Positions 36,031 through 48,660 of a stretch of DNA of 64,000 nucleotides are shown here, piece after piece. Within the stretch, counting starts at the first letter, position 1. The number at the start of each line of letters is the position of its first letter. The position numbers were made by a program, and so were the translations under genes. The notes beneath the pieces are model-generated. The model ran no database searches. It had not been told where the DNA came from and saw only the letters and a list, made by a program, of their open reading frames with translations. Source of the DNA: Xenia sp. Carnegie-2017 (lineage: Eukaryota > Cnidaria > Anthozoa > Malacalcyonacea > Xeniidae); NCBI RefSeq assembly GCF_021976095.1, contig NW_025813489.1:290001-354000 (forward strand), in the 5' to 3' direction.

Positions 36031-36930
36031 CCATGTACACAGCCGTACCTATTTTTAGTTTAGATTTAACCAGTTTTCAAAACAGTAAATTTGCTTAACA
36101 CTCCTGCCGGCATTTATATTTTCCCGCTAAAGTTTTCGCCATTATTGAAGAGCAACGCAGACATTCAAACATCAATTTTCAACGTCAAAAACTGCAGTCG
36201 AAAAGCGAAAAATATTAAGCGATTCACTGATAAAGAACTCTTCTCGAAAAACCACCATTTAAGTTCGGATCATCTGCCTGGTAAAAACCATGAATATGGC
36301 AATTTATTTTCTTTGTTGTAGCTGAGAATTGTAAATGAACAGTAAAACGGCTATAGCTTTAGTATTGACCTAACATACGAAATACAACAACGCCTTTGGT
36401 AACTCCCACTAACTAGCGCTGTGTGCTTGAGGCGGTGTTTTGATGTTTTTCAAACTGAAACAAAAATACAGCAAACATACGAAGTTATTGTTGATGAAAA
36501 GCAAAACTTCAAAAATCGAGTATTTTATGTATTAAAATAACATGACGCCATTGTTGCATTGGTAACAAGATAGTCCAAGAATGACTATTTTTACTATAAA
36601 TCGATGGTGAGCCAGGCCGCAATATCTTCTTCATCATCAAAGACGTCAAAGCGAGTTACAGAGAAACGGTATCCTTCGAAAAATCCGGCAAATAAACTTT
36701 CTAACGGAGCCTGTTTTAACAGCAGTCGGAGCCGGATTTTGCTTGGCCGGAGCGCGAGGTGAAAACGCGGAGTTTTACACAGTAAGACCGCTAAATCAAA
36801 CGAATTTTCGTTTCGTCTAACAGTTCGAGTTATCGGGGTCCACTGTATTTGCAGGAACAGACAGTTAGGAGAAACACTTCCCTTACTCATAAACACACCT
36901 TTATGTTCCAGGACAATTCTTTTTCCACGG
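36031..36930. other. unassigned sequence
   Basis: Open frames at 36,091-36,321 (+) and 36,594-36,896 (-) have no recognised domain. The second (RFDVFDDEEDIAAWLT) resembles a repeat-derived frame. No exon is supported. Confidence 0.3.
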
Positions 36931-37091
36931 TGGCAGTCTTATCATTCGACAATTGTATATCATATTGATTTTCGCTTATTTGCTCCTGCACCTATGATTA
37001 TTAAATGTTAGGATTTTTTCATAAAATCCAGCCAACTTCATGAAAAATATGAAAAATAAAGAAGCATGAACACATATATTGACAAGAATAC

Positions 37092-38850
37092 CAAGTCAAG
37101 TTTTTCCTTAAGCTTCAATGTGTCTGCGTCGTAGCGAAACGTTTCCTCCGTAAATTGCTGCTTGACTCCAAACAATTTGATCTGAAAAAAAATCCATGGA
37201 TGGTCATTCGCCTCTTCCTCGATGACGAAAGAACGGAAACTTTTCGTAATGGCCAATGAACGGCGAGCAGATCTGGACATGAGAACGCCCGCCGTTAGCA
37301 GGCTGTTTTGGTTACCCCAAAAACCAATTTTGGTTACTCAAAAACCACAGTAACGAGTTTTACGCTAATTTTACATAGAGATTTCAGACCTCTTACCTCT
37401 AAATTTCTAATAGGTATTTAGTACCTAGATATTGTTGAAAAGAAACCAAAACCAAAATTTCATTGAAACCAATTCAAAGCAAACATACTGAGCTATAAAA
37501 ACATTGCTGTAGTTCAACAACGTACATTTCTACACCACTGAATTAAATATATCAATCGTATAATTCTACTGCACGTGTAAGCCACGTGTTACCACAAAAT
37601 CTCTCGCAAAAAATCGCGTCAGGTTACGGCAAAGTTCCTTTGCGGTAACGCAGCGGTAATATGGTTTTTACCACAATTCCGGAAAGCCAGGTCAGCACAC
37701 CGCAGTATTTAGACAACATGACACAGGAAGAAGCATGCCATTATTAGAGATGTACGTTTGCAGAAGAAACAGCTCAATATTTTTCTTATTATTTTAACCT
37801 AATATGTAATTGATATAATCAGGTGTAGACATTCCTAAAAAGCTGGTTTGAGAACGAACTAGAATTCCAGTGCACGCAGCATGGCTTTTGATCGCGTCAA
37901 ACCGTCCACTCGCGTAAGTACAATGTAATTGCAATATTGACAAACCGTTAAATGACCTCGAACATCCAACGACAATCTACCACCGCTCAACTGCAGCTCG
38001 TAATCATTGCCACAGGCGTTTTCAGCTGAGCTCGGCATCAACTTTAATTTACGTAAAGTAAAGTTGATCCCGAGCTCAGCTGAAATTAACGAAAGGTCGT
38101 AAAAGTCTTGCTTTGCAAGCACTTTCTAAAAATTCGAACGAGAAACAAAACCTTCTTGATTCATACGATAAAAGCCTGCAATACAGTAAAGATAAGAATA
38201 TTGATCAACTGTGCAAAACCTCCAACTGCTCTTTCTCTCTTGATGTTGCTGTGTACTCCAGATCTACGATATCAAACTTCGGTCAGTCGATATATTTTGT
38301 CAGAAGAAATTAAGTACTATACCCTACCCTTAGCCTTCGCATAATTTACAAATGGACTTATACATGGACGCTAATATAGCGGGGAGGCAGAAGTATTGCA
38401 TGGACTATATTATACGTACGTACGTACTGAAGTGATCTATAAACATTACACAAGTAAATGGGCTTATCTACGGGTCAGCGTATAAGCGGTAGGGTTTTTC
38501 TGTGAAAGTGAGTTGAGTTTCACGATTGGGGTGACCTAACTGGACATACTTAGGATAGGGCTTGTACATGGGAGGGGTAGTTCACCCTACGCAAGTGTAA
38601 GAGGATGCCTCAAGACACAACACTGCACTTACTGAGATCATTCAATTCTTCTTCGTTCTGAATTTTTCTTTCCTCAAGTTTGAGACGATGCTTCTCGAGA
38701 TCAGTGATGTAGGTGTCGAATTTAGTCCTAAGAATCGACAACATCCCCAGTACATGTTTCCACAAATTAATACAACGTAGATGGTGGAAGCAAGATCACG
38801 GTAAATCTTCTCTTTCTTGTCGAGCTCTAGTGTTCTCTTTTGTTCCACTA
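37092..38850 (-). pseudogene. NDC80: NDC80 copy 3, middle exons
   Basis: Minus-strand exons: about 38,790-38,870 (ALVEQKRTLELDKKEKIYRD), 38,640-38,730 (FDTYITDLEKHRLKLEE), about 38,200-38,285, 37,937-38,115 with the embedded palindrome, and 37092-37181. The last is a clean 30-codon exon (FGVKQQFTEETFRYDADTLK then LKEKLDL) that ends at a GTATTC donor. In copy 1 that exon is spoiled by a palindrome, and in copy 2 by a fusion, so copy 3 has its best form. The calponin-homology exons are absent; homology stops near 39,240. Confidence 0.78.
38021..38084. repeat. palindrome inside an NDC80 exon (copy 3)
   Basis: Same inverted duplication as at 18,882-18,945, with one base different (GGCATCA for GGGATCA). 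Confidence 0.85.
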
Positions 38851-39490
38851 ATGCTTCAAGCTTTGACTAGGTTAAGTATGAATATGTTAAGACTGTTAGC
38901 TACACATCTATCAACTGTGAAAAGATGGAGATAAAAGGGAGGTAAAAAGGGGGATGGTAATTTCAAAGAAAATATGAAATACAAAAGTATGTATTTATAA
39001 AAGTGGAAGCGACCCACCCCCCACCCCCCCTACCAAAAAGGATGCATGACATATTTCAAACACGTAGCTCACTTTAACAAGATGCACCTTGAAAGGGATG
39101 AACGTGTATGGGAACATTTGTGGAAAATCCTTTAAATTAATTTTGCATAAATGAAGCTCCGTGCAAGAAAAATCACAGTACGAGTTTTGGCCAAATAATC
39201 TGAATAAAAATCGGAAAACCGAGCCATTCCTAGGATCGAAACAAATTATGTCATAAATTATTTGAAAATAGAGATATGTGTTGTATACATCTGTACCTAT
39301 ACATCCTAGTGTTGGTTGTTTTTTTTTAACTTCTGGTTTTTGCGCCAAAATTTTGGGAAATTTTACTGGTTTTTGGTGAACATGTGACGGTGGTAGCATT
39401 CATATATACGTAGAGGTTGCATGTTGAAGTAATGAATGGTTAGTGTTGATTCATTTAGCTTCTTCATCTTTTTTTCCTTCCTTGCAACAG

Positions 39491-39580
39491 ATGGATGCAG
39501 AAGGTTATATTCCATTGAGCTTGATATCAAGTTTTTTCCGTGTACAAGCATTAAGTCAAGACAAAGACCTTATTCGACAG
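39491..39580 (+). CDS. La-motif exon of a LARP1-type protein
   Basis: An acceptor (CTTGCAACAG) and a GT donor bound 30 codons: MDAEGYIPLSLISSFFRVQA then LSQDKDLIRQ. This matches the core of the La motif in LARP1, whose human form reads roughly KMDxDGFLPIxLIASFHRVQALTxDxxLI. LARP1 binds the caps and 5' tracts of TOP mRNAs. Only this exon was recognised. It lies between NDC80 copy 3 and kinesin copy B on the strand opposite NDC80. It may be part of a gene with long introns or a stray exon. Confidence 0.7.
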
Positions 39581-41480
39581 GTTTGTGTCATATGTGCTTC
39601 ATTCAACACTTAAGACACAACAATAGACTTCTGTTCCAGCTAGTGAATAATCTGAATGTTATTTGTACGTTGACCTTTCGTATTTGTATGGTGCCGTGTG
39701 CGAATGAATTTATATGTTATTTTAAAGTGGTAGTACATAGGCTTCTTATGATGAATATATTTAGATACACTCCTCTATGCACACAATTAATAACCAGAGA
39801 AACTGAATTGATTTGTGAAGTGAGATAGTTGTTATTTATAATATTATCTATTTCAAGAAATACAGCATTTATTGCATAGTTTTTTCTTCTATTTTTTAGT
39901 TTCTTGTGAATTGTAGTTTTTCATCGATTTTGTTATTCGAATTTTTCGAAATTGAAATCTCGTGAAAAACATCTTAAAGTGAAACACGATGTGACAGAAG
40001 TAATGTGCCGATGTGATGTGCTTCATTGTAAATGAAGCACATCAGGTCAACTATATTCAAACTTTCTCAACAGCAAAATTCAAAAGAGACACGAAAACAC
40101 GAGATTAAGTATTCAATAGCAATCTATAATAAACGCATGAAAAAAATTTTCGTTGCCAATGTCCTTTAATATAAATGATTGGAGTCACAGAAACACCAAC
40201 TTCAAGGAAACGTGGTGATGAAAGAAAAAGAAATGCAAGAAGTATGTATTTTGAATGATTTTGGTTTTGAAATGCATAATTGCTTTTCTCTGTTAGGAAC
40301 TTACGACGAAACATTGAAACATTACATTGGGGCGGTCACCTGTAAATCTGGTCGTGCTATGCAAATTTTTTTGTGTTTAATAATTGTAAAAACATTTTCT
40401 TTAAAAATGATTGATGATAGTGCTCTAAACTTTACATAGCAGGAGTTCTACTTGCGGGCTTGCTACGCTAATGAAACATTTAAGTCACTAAAGCCTGTTT
40501 TCCACTTGCCACGTATTGTAACGTATCGTAGCAAAACGTAACATGGCGCATGCGTACTTATGAATTTGATGGTCAATAGGCGCAAGCACGCATGCGCCAT
40601 GTTACGTTTTGTTACGATACCTTACGATACGTAGCTAGTGAAAAACAGGCATAAGTCAGGTTTTTTTATTGCCGATTTGATTTTATGACTTACCCATGGA
40701 TTAGAAATGCTGCCTAGAAACATTCGTCTTTGCGAACTTCTTTGCCTTAGCATTTCATTTAGAACTGTGAAATTTCCTTAGATAGAGATGCATGAATATA
40801 ATCTGTACGTTTTTTGTAGGCGGATTGTTAAACTTTTCCGTGTTTGTTTTTTAATAAATTTAATGCAAAGTGATCTGAACCCTCTGGATCAACGATTTAA
40901 AAACGTTACTTTCACTTCATTGATTGCTTGCTTTGCAAAAATTAGCGAAATTCTGACGAAGAAATTAGTTTGCTGTTGATTTTAAGAAGCGCGATTTCTT
41001 TGTCGCACTCAAAAGTACGTATGAGAGTTAGGGAACATTTAGAGTCCGTTGGATCTTACTGATTTAAATGCTGAAAAGTCGTCTCGTGCTCTACGTATAA
41101 ATATACTTTTGTGTCCTGGTTGACAAAGCTTTTCTTCAGGCTGCAGCATTGAGTAAAAAATGGCGAAATCGTCTGAATGAAAAGACAGAAGTTGAGTTAA
41201 GAGGCGAAATCGAGAGGGTGTTTTCGGAATAAAGTAAATGGTTTGAACCGTAAATATAAGTGTTTGAAAAGTAAATGGTTTCAACACGACAAAAAAAACA
41301 GATCATCGTAAAGCATAATGAAACTCGCCTCGTTTGTTTATTGTATTTTATTGTGTAAAAACTCCCAGTGTAACACGGCGTGTATATCTTTAGAGACATA
41401 ATATGTTTATGCGTGTATTGCTGTGCAGGTAGCCGCACAAATATTTTATCGCTAATTATAAATTGTGTTCATGATTAAAG
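39581..41480 (+). other. mostly non-coding; possible kinesin stalk exons
   Basis: Two short plus-strand stretches look like coiled-coil exons: about 40,178-40,239 (ESQKHQLQGNVVMKEKEMQE before a GTATGT donor) and about 41,141-41,216 (AALSKKWRNRLNEKTEVELR after TTTCTTCAG). They lie upstream of the kinesin neck exon, where a stalk would be, but neither is proven. A MITE occupies 40,491-40,652. Confidence 0.35.
40491..40652. mobile_element. palindromic MITE, GCCTGTTTTCCA family
   Basis: Long inverted arms run from AAGCCTGTTTTCCACTTGCC to GTGAAAAACAGGC. The inner parts, GTATCGTAGCAAAACGTAAC and GTTACGTTTTGTTACGATAC, are complementary. This is a longer member than the copy at 12,277-12,381. Confidence 0.75.
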
Positions 41481-42537
41481 GATGCTTACAAAAAGCAAAA
41501 ATGGAAAACGATCGTCAGGCAAGCGTTTTTTTACAATTTGAAAGTAAGTTACGCGAACATCAAGATAGTATTTGTGAACTGGAGGCGAGACTTCGAGGTA
41601 AGGAGACAATACGACGTCAGCTTCGTAATAAAGTACAAGAGTTGAAGGGTAACATTCGCGTCTATTGTCGTGTTCGGCCAAGTCTGCCTTCAGAAACTAG
41701 TGTTTCGCTCACTAATATGGAGTTCGCCAATGACACTGATATTATTCTACGCAATAACAACAAGGTATGTGTTTATTTATGTAGACCTTTCAATCTTTTA
41801 TTGGGAACATTACGCTGTTCCGTTTATTTATGTTTACGTACGTACATAAACATACCAACGTTGTTTGGTGAATATTGAAGATTGATTCAAATGTTTTGCG
41901 AACTTTCCTGTTTAGTCTAGTACTTTGTCTAAGAAAAGCCAACAAGCCAGAATGTCATTTTCATTTGACAAAGCATTTTGTCCAGAAACCACTCAAGTAA
42001 CGATTTATCAAGAAACAGCACAGCTAGTTCAAAGTGTGCTTGATGGATACAATGTTTGCATCTTTGCGTATGGTCGGACTGGATCAGGTAAAACATTTAC
42101 AATGGAAAGTGATATCAAAGGCCGTGATACGTGGGGTGTGATACCACGTGCTATGGAACAAGTCTTCTTTAGTGCCAAGGATCGCATGAGTAAAGGTTGG
42201 AAGGTAATAAATGTCAATTTTGTACACATAAAGTATATTATTAATGACGAGAGTTCACTTTTCAGAAAGATACATGTAGCTCACGACACATGATTATGTT
42301 AAATCGCTCGATTGGGGTTTTTCCAGCCATTTATTCAATCATGATTTTTCCCAAAACATTATATAGTACGAGATACAAGCGTCTTTTCTCGAAATATACA
42401 GCGCGACAATACGTGATCTCCTTGGAAACCCAGACAGCAAACATGAGATTAAACAAGTAACCACAAACAATGGCAAACAAGCCAACGATGTGTTTGTTAC
42501 CAACTTGAAAGCCGTTGCCGTTACATCATCCGATCAA
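41481..42537 (+). CDS. KIFC1: kinesin-14 (KIFC1-like) copy B, neck and first motor exons
   Basis: Exons 41481-41764, 41916-42203 and 42367-42537 are in phase. The first holds the coiled-coil neck and motor start ([20 protein letters not shown] then RP), the typical kinesin-14 junction that copy A lacks. The second has FSFDKAF and the P-loop as [11 protein letters not shown], where Arg replaces the near-universal Gln of GQTGSGKT. The third reads [20 protein letters not shown], with SAT replacing the conserved NET. The remaining motor exons are not downstream in this orientation; they lie inverted at 46.2-48.0 kb. Copy B is therefore split, and those substitutions suggest relaxed constraint. 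Confidence 0.82.
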
Positions 42538-42889
42538 GTAAGTAGCATTCTATTTCGTCATCGGCCTAAGTCGTTACGGGGCCGTAGGAAAGGCTGTAAC
42601 ACCTGTGCGCAAGCAAGATTTTTTTTGAAGAGGTTTTTCACTTCATTTTTTTGGAATTTGCGGTTGTGGAATGAGTTATCTGTGTTGCTTTAAGTTTATA
42701 TCGTTTTAGTTTATGGTTTCTATGTTTTTTTTAAACTTTCTTTCGCCTTAGTTTTACGTTTTTAATTTAGCTCTCTATTATTGAAGCAAAGATGATATCG
42801 TTGAATTTCATAATTAGTTTTCTCATACTAACATGCCGGCTACGTACGTCTCCTACGTGAATCGCCATCTTCTATGTAACGCAAAAATT

Positions 42890-43975
42890 ATGTGTTTGTA
42901 AATGTAGATTGTCCAGATTGGTATAATCCTGATATGTTTGTAAATGTTGATCGTCCAGGTTAATAAACCCGGAACGACGACTAGACCAATAAACTTACAA
43001 CCCTACATAAACAATCAGAACAATAACAAGACGTGCACAAATCATATGAACACAATCAGAACATTAACAAGAACATCATATGAACACAATCAGAACATTA
43101 ACAAGAAAATCATATGAACACAATCAGAACATTAACAAGACGTGCACAAATCATATGTGATTCACAGGACGCTTTACAACACGAAAACAACTATCTCAAA
43201 CGTGTTTTCGACAAAAACAACTATAACTCTGACTTTATCAAACGCAACACGTACAAACCCAACGAACCCAACAGAACGAACAACTCAGTGACAACAGCAA
43301 CGATACCTTACATCAAAGGTACGTCTGATAATATCTCGCGTATCTTACCACCATACAACATACGTGTCGCACATAAACCAATCACAACGTTGCGACAAGT
43401 ACTAACGAACATAAAGGACAAAGAACAACCCAAACGAACGACAAGGTGCAGTTTACAAAATAAACTGCTCCGACTGCCACGCCTCTATATCGGGGAAACT
43501 GGCAGGAACTTAAACATAAGACTTACTGAGCACAAACGAGCTACTAAGAAACAAGACAAAACTAATCACATTGCCGAACATCACCGAATCACAAAGCATA
43601 ACATTGACTGGGACTCGGCAAAATGCATCACTTACAGTACTGACTATAGACAACGGCTTACATTAGAAAGTTGGTACACCAACTAGAAACAAACCCCCCT
43701 CAACAGATCACAGCAATTACTGGCACCTTACAAACGACTTATTCACAATACAAACAAACGATCAACTAAAAAACATCACACTTCAAACTAATTCACAATG
43801 ACAATACACAATTGACACCCACACATTACAACTAAAAACGTCACACCTATATCACACATCACAACTAAAAATAAAATATTTCACTTCACACTAATCCACA
43901 ATGACAATACATTTCCTGCACACACAATACAATGACGTACGAACCAGACAACAAATACGGCTAACTATTATTGTG
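42890..43975 (+). mobile_element. Penelope-like retroelement, 3' fragment
   Basis: The segment 43,114-43,686 encodes the C-terminal part of a Penelope-like protein: TATIPYIKGTSDNISRILPP, then a GIY-YIG endonuclease region (LYIGETGRNLNIRLTEHKRA, IDWDSAKCITYSTDYRQRLT, LESWYTN). Terminal-repeat sequence (GTCCAGATTGGTATAATCCT) lies just upstream. The reverse transcriptase half is absent. In the GIY-YIG core the usual vY-x-I-x-C-xxC part before YIGETGR is altered. A 41-bp tandem repeat (43,010-43,160) overlaps its start. The same intron in kinesin copy A has only the repeat sequence. Confidence 0.8.
43010..43160. repeat. tandem repeat, about 41 bp, three copies
   Basis: ATATGAACACAATCAGAACA followed by TTAACAAGA is repeated with variants at the 5' edge of the Penelope-like fragment. 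Confidence 0.85.
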
Positions 43976-44135
43976 TCGTTGGCGATAACCTGGGTTATGA
44001 TTCTACCTCCACGTTTTACCAAGACCTATGACGCCAGTCTCCATGTCAGGTGAGTGCGTTTTTATGTTTTATTTTTCGCTCATATAAAACCATTGGCGCA
44101 GTTTCGCAACCATTGCATGAGCTTATTGTCTAGTC

Positions 44136-44452
44136 CAGGTGTCTCGAAACTACGGCCCGCGGGCCAGATGCGGCCTCTAAATCTGGCCCGCAGAGACACT
44201 AAAGAAGCCAATTTCACCACTCACATTTAGAAAACTGAACAGACTAATAGTTATTTTGTTATGATACTACTCTTGGTTGAAATTTAACCTTCAAATTTTG
44301 AATAAATATTTTCTTAACTAATGAAGCTTGTGTAATGTACTTCGTTTTATTAAAATATTCGCTCTTTGACCTGCGGTATACGGTTCGTCGGCCCTCAACA
44401 TGCTGAATGAAAGTTCATGTGGCCCTCTGGCTGTAAAGTTTGGAGATCCCTG
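44136..44452. mobile_element. hAT-type MITE with 8-bp target duplication
   Basis: The ends CAGGTGTCTCGAAACT and AGTTTGGAGATCCCTG are inverted and typical of hAT elements (CAGG...GTCTC.AAACT). The flanks carry the perfect 8-bp duplication GTCTAGTC (44,128-44,135 and 44,453-44,460), the size hAT transposases make. Near both ends are GGCCCGCGGGCCAGATGCGG- and GTGGCCCTCTGGCTG-type segments. It is non-coding. Confidence 0.9.
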
Positions 44453-44564
44453 GTCTAGTCGAATGGTTTCATTAGTTTTATTTCGACTGTTAATCAAGTG
44501 ACTAGCTGAATTTAACTGCGATATGGATAAATCCATTTGTTTTAAAATTTCGCAGCGAGCAGAA

Positions 44565-45371
<807 letters not shown>

Positions 45372-46162
45372 GTATGTATTCTGTGAAATTGTGCCATTAA
45401 TCCTGATAAATAATTTTAAGAATATGAAAACATTTTTGTCTTTATGGATTTTATTGTTTTCGTAAAGAAACTTCCTTGTATATGTATATTATAGTAAATT
45501 TTCTATTTTGTGCCTGAACTTCGAGTGGAAATATTTTTGTTTGATATCATTGTATTATAAGACATTTATAATTACTTTGAACTTCACACTTTTTGTACTG
45601 CAGAGGAATTTCTTGTAAGTTATTTCTTAAAGTTTTCACACGGAATATCAATGAATGGAAAATGGCGATTTTGATGGAATAAAAGTGTAGGGTAAGGCAG
45701 CGTGCTAAAACGTTTATGCATGTTTTACAACAGTGGAATGAACATGAGCGAAAAGACTTTAGTTACTCTTACTAAAATGTTTACAAGAACAAAGACATCG
45801 TGGAATTTTTATTCAAATCTTCATTTGTTCTTCTTTGAGTTAAATATTTTTTAAGTTTACGTTTATGCGGATGCTTATGTCATGTCCTTTAGAAATCAGC
45901 CAATAGTGAAATATTAATGCCTGATGATATTGTTGTGCAGATTTCACTGTTACAATTTACGTTAAATTTCCAAAACAATAACTTGAATGCTAGTTGCAAC
46001 ATACATATATAGTTTATAGCCAAATGAAATGAGATTCACTTTCTCACGTAGAAATTGACGTATGAAAATATCTGTAGTCGCAGCCTAATGACATAGCATG
46101 AGAAAATACAACAATAGATTAAATGCTAAATATATGTTCTACTTCATAGATCATACACTCAT
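45372..46162. other. non-coding
   Basis: A/T-rich, no exon or repeat recognised between the kinase remnant and the start of the inverted kinesin segment. Confidence 0.4.
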
Positions 46163-48587
46163 GCTTTGGCGAACGAGCTTACAGTTCACCGTTTTCAAAT
46201 TATTTCTGTATGAACACATGAACACTGCTAAAAGTAGATACCTTGTTCTAGCTGCGTGTGCGGAAGCTATGGTGTTGCGAAAAGTAATATTTCACGGAAT
46301 TCAAAAATACGAGTTTGTCGATATTTACAACTTGCCGGCAGGATTGAGAAATTTTTCATGTACTTTATTAATAAGTAATATGGTTTCTCGTGCAATTTGG
46401 GAAAAACAGGCACTCGTCCTTCAGACTTGTGCAATTTCGATAGTCTTTGAAAAACTCACTCGTGCATGTTTTCCCCGAATTGCACTCGAAATCATGCTAT
46501 GATATATACGAATCATACCTGAGTGGCAAATCGAAGTGAACATAGGGTTTCCTGGAAAGAGTCCTCGCGAGGAGAAACATTCACGAACATCAAACTGAAA
46601 TATGAATGTATTACATACACTAATTATCACAACTAACACATGTTAATACTTCATGTCATCTACAATGACGTGTGTACATTGATGAAAATCTGATACACAT
46701 ATATTCAGTAATACCAACCTTTTACTGTTACCACCAAGAGAGTTTTGCAACAAATGAGTTAATTTCGAGGTTCTATAAGGCACGTGACTAGCCTAAAATG
46801 TATTATAATTTATTTGACTATCATCTCTCTACACAGTATAGCTACGTATGATTGAGTAAATTTAAAAACAGACGCAAACATTTATTTTCTGGAATAAATA
46901 ATCTAAACATGCAAATTTTTATTGTTGGAATTTCAAAGAACGGTCTATTGTTGCAGATGTATGCATTTTTCTTATACTTATGTAATGTTTAAAAATCGCA
47001 TTGTGCACAGCGTTAATCAATAAAATACAAAAATCATATCTCCTGTCAATGAATTCAAGTTCATCCATCATAAGGTAAGTATATGCTTACCTTCTTAGTA
47101 AGTTGAAGACTATACCCAAATGTGTGAGGCTCTAGTTTATGTGATTAGCTTCCTTAAGTCTTAATCCTGTTGATCTGGATTGACTTATTCTTTCAGAACC
47201 CGCAGATCAACCAAACTCAATACCCTGAAAAATTTAGCTCATCGTCATCGCAAAACAATAGATAACAATTTTGCAGATTCTTTTGCTACTGAATATATAA
47301 TAAATATCGAGGAGACATTTACAGCCACGGCGCCAAAGAGTGGGGACTAGAGCACACCCCACTTTTTCCCCAGATAAAGTTTTTGCTAACATTTATACAT
47401 TTTAGCTAAATTAAAGGCAAGGTAAGACGTAGTATATTTAGTTAATATATGTCTTAAGCCTGTTTTCCAATAGCCACGTATCGTAACGTATCGTAGCAAA
47501 ACGTAACAGGGCGCATGCTATGATAGGTTACGACACGTGCCTAGTGGAAAACAGGCTTTACCCAACCCCCTCAGATTTGATTTCGCTGCGCAGTCCTGTT
47601 TTACCGCGTGGAAACGTGTTAAAGCAAAATAAAAGCTGGACTAATCATATAGAACTAAGTCGATAGTCAACATCCATATTCTAATATGATGAACTATTTC
47701 AAAAATTCTTAAACTGAAAACAAAAACATAAATATGCATAATCCTGCCTTGACTTAGTTCCCCAGTAATCTCATTACTCCGACGAGTTTTAGTTGAAAGA
47801 CAGAGTGACTTCTCGACGAGCGATCGTTACAGTTTGTATCTGCCACAGAACGATTTTCGTAAGCCTTTCGAAGTAAACTGGACACCTAGAGTATGAAAAT
47901 TTTACAATATAGATAAAAAATAACAAAAAACAACAGCAAAAAGTGGGTGAGACCACACTCATTGTAATCATGTTTCTTAAAGAGTAAATATGCCATGACA
48001 AGCTCACTTACCTAAAAATGACGTACGTAACAAAATAATGAACTTTAGCAAAGACTACGAGTACGACTTACGTCATTTTGGCATAAAACATTGTTGCGAC
48101 AACAAAACGCAACCAAATATGCTCGTGCTAAAGCTCCCTAGTATATTTAAATGACACATGAATGTAAAGCATTTTATTAATTACAAACAAGATGCAACAC
48201 AGCAGTGTATTGTACGCAACGTAGAACATTATAACGCAAATTAGAAGGAATTCTACGAGTCAACAATTACAAATGGAAGTTGTACAAGATACAGTACGAT
48301 GCATGCGCAAACCAGTGTTAAGAGCGAGTGTAACTGTTTATGCTGAGTAACTGGACGAGCATGGGCGTAGAAAGATTGTTAACTGGGGGAAGAGGCTCGT
48401 ACTCATATATTCATGATATGTAGTGTTAAGTTCTTTTGAAAGATAGTACTTTGTATAGCAGTATTGGGAAAAGAAGAGAATTTTGGAAGAGAAAACTAGC
48501 AACCGGTTTTACAAGCTTTGTACAATTTGCATTTGAAGCCTTTCCGAAAAACCCCTCAAAAGCATGTTCTTTGGCAAATGATTTACT
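46163..48587 (-). pseudogene. inverted 3' half of the kinesin-14 gene (copy B)
   Basis: This segment is the reverse complement of about 11,143-13,705, including introns and MITEs. Kinesin exons can be recognised on the minus strand: 47748-47885 ([20 protein letters not shown]), the switch II exon near 47,085-47,226, the [16 protein letters not shown] exon near 46,720, and the [20 protein letters not shown] exon near 46,525-46,600. Relative to copy A there is a lost G in the first exon and another in the VDLAGSER stretch, so at least two frames are broken. The copy does read TCT (Ser) where copy A has Ala in AGAER. A Polinton interrupts it at 48,588. Confidence 0.85.
47455..47559. mobile_element. 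palindromic MITE, inverted copy
   Basis: Counterpart of 12,277-12,381 within the inverted kinesin segment, with identical ends (AAGCCTGTTTTCCAATAGCC / GTGGAAAACAGGCTT). Its presence in both copies shows it inserted before the kinesin duplication. Confidence 0.75.
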
Positions 48588-48654
48588 AGTAGTATAGTAC
48601 ATGGGGGTTCTAGCGCACTAAAAGTGCGCTATATCCCCCCATGTACTATACTAC
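48588..48654. repeat. hairpin at the Polinton tip
   Basis: GTAGTATAGTACATGGGGGT is mirrored by CCCCCCATGTACTATACTAC, with an inner GCGCAC/GTGCGC stem around TAAAA. It is the first 67 bases of the element, part of its terminal repeat. Confidence 0.85.
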
Positions 48655-48660
48655 ATATAA

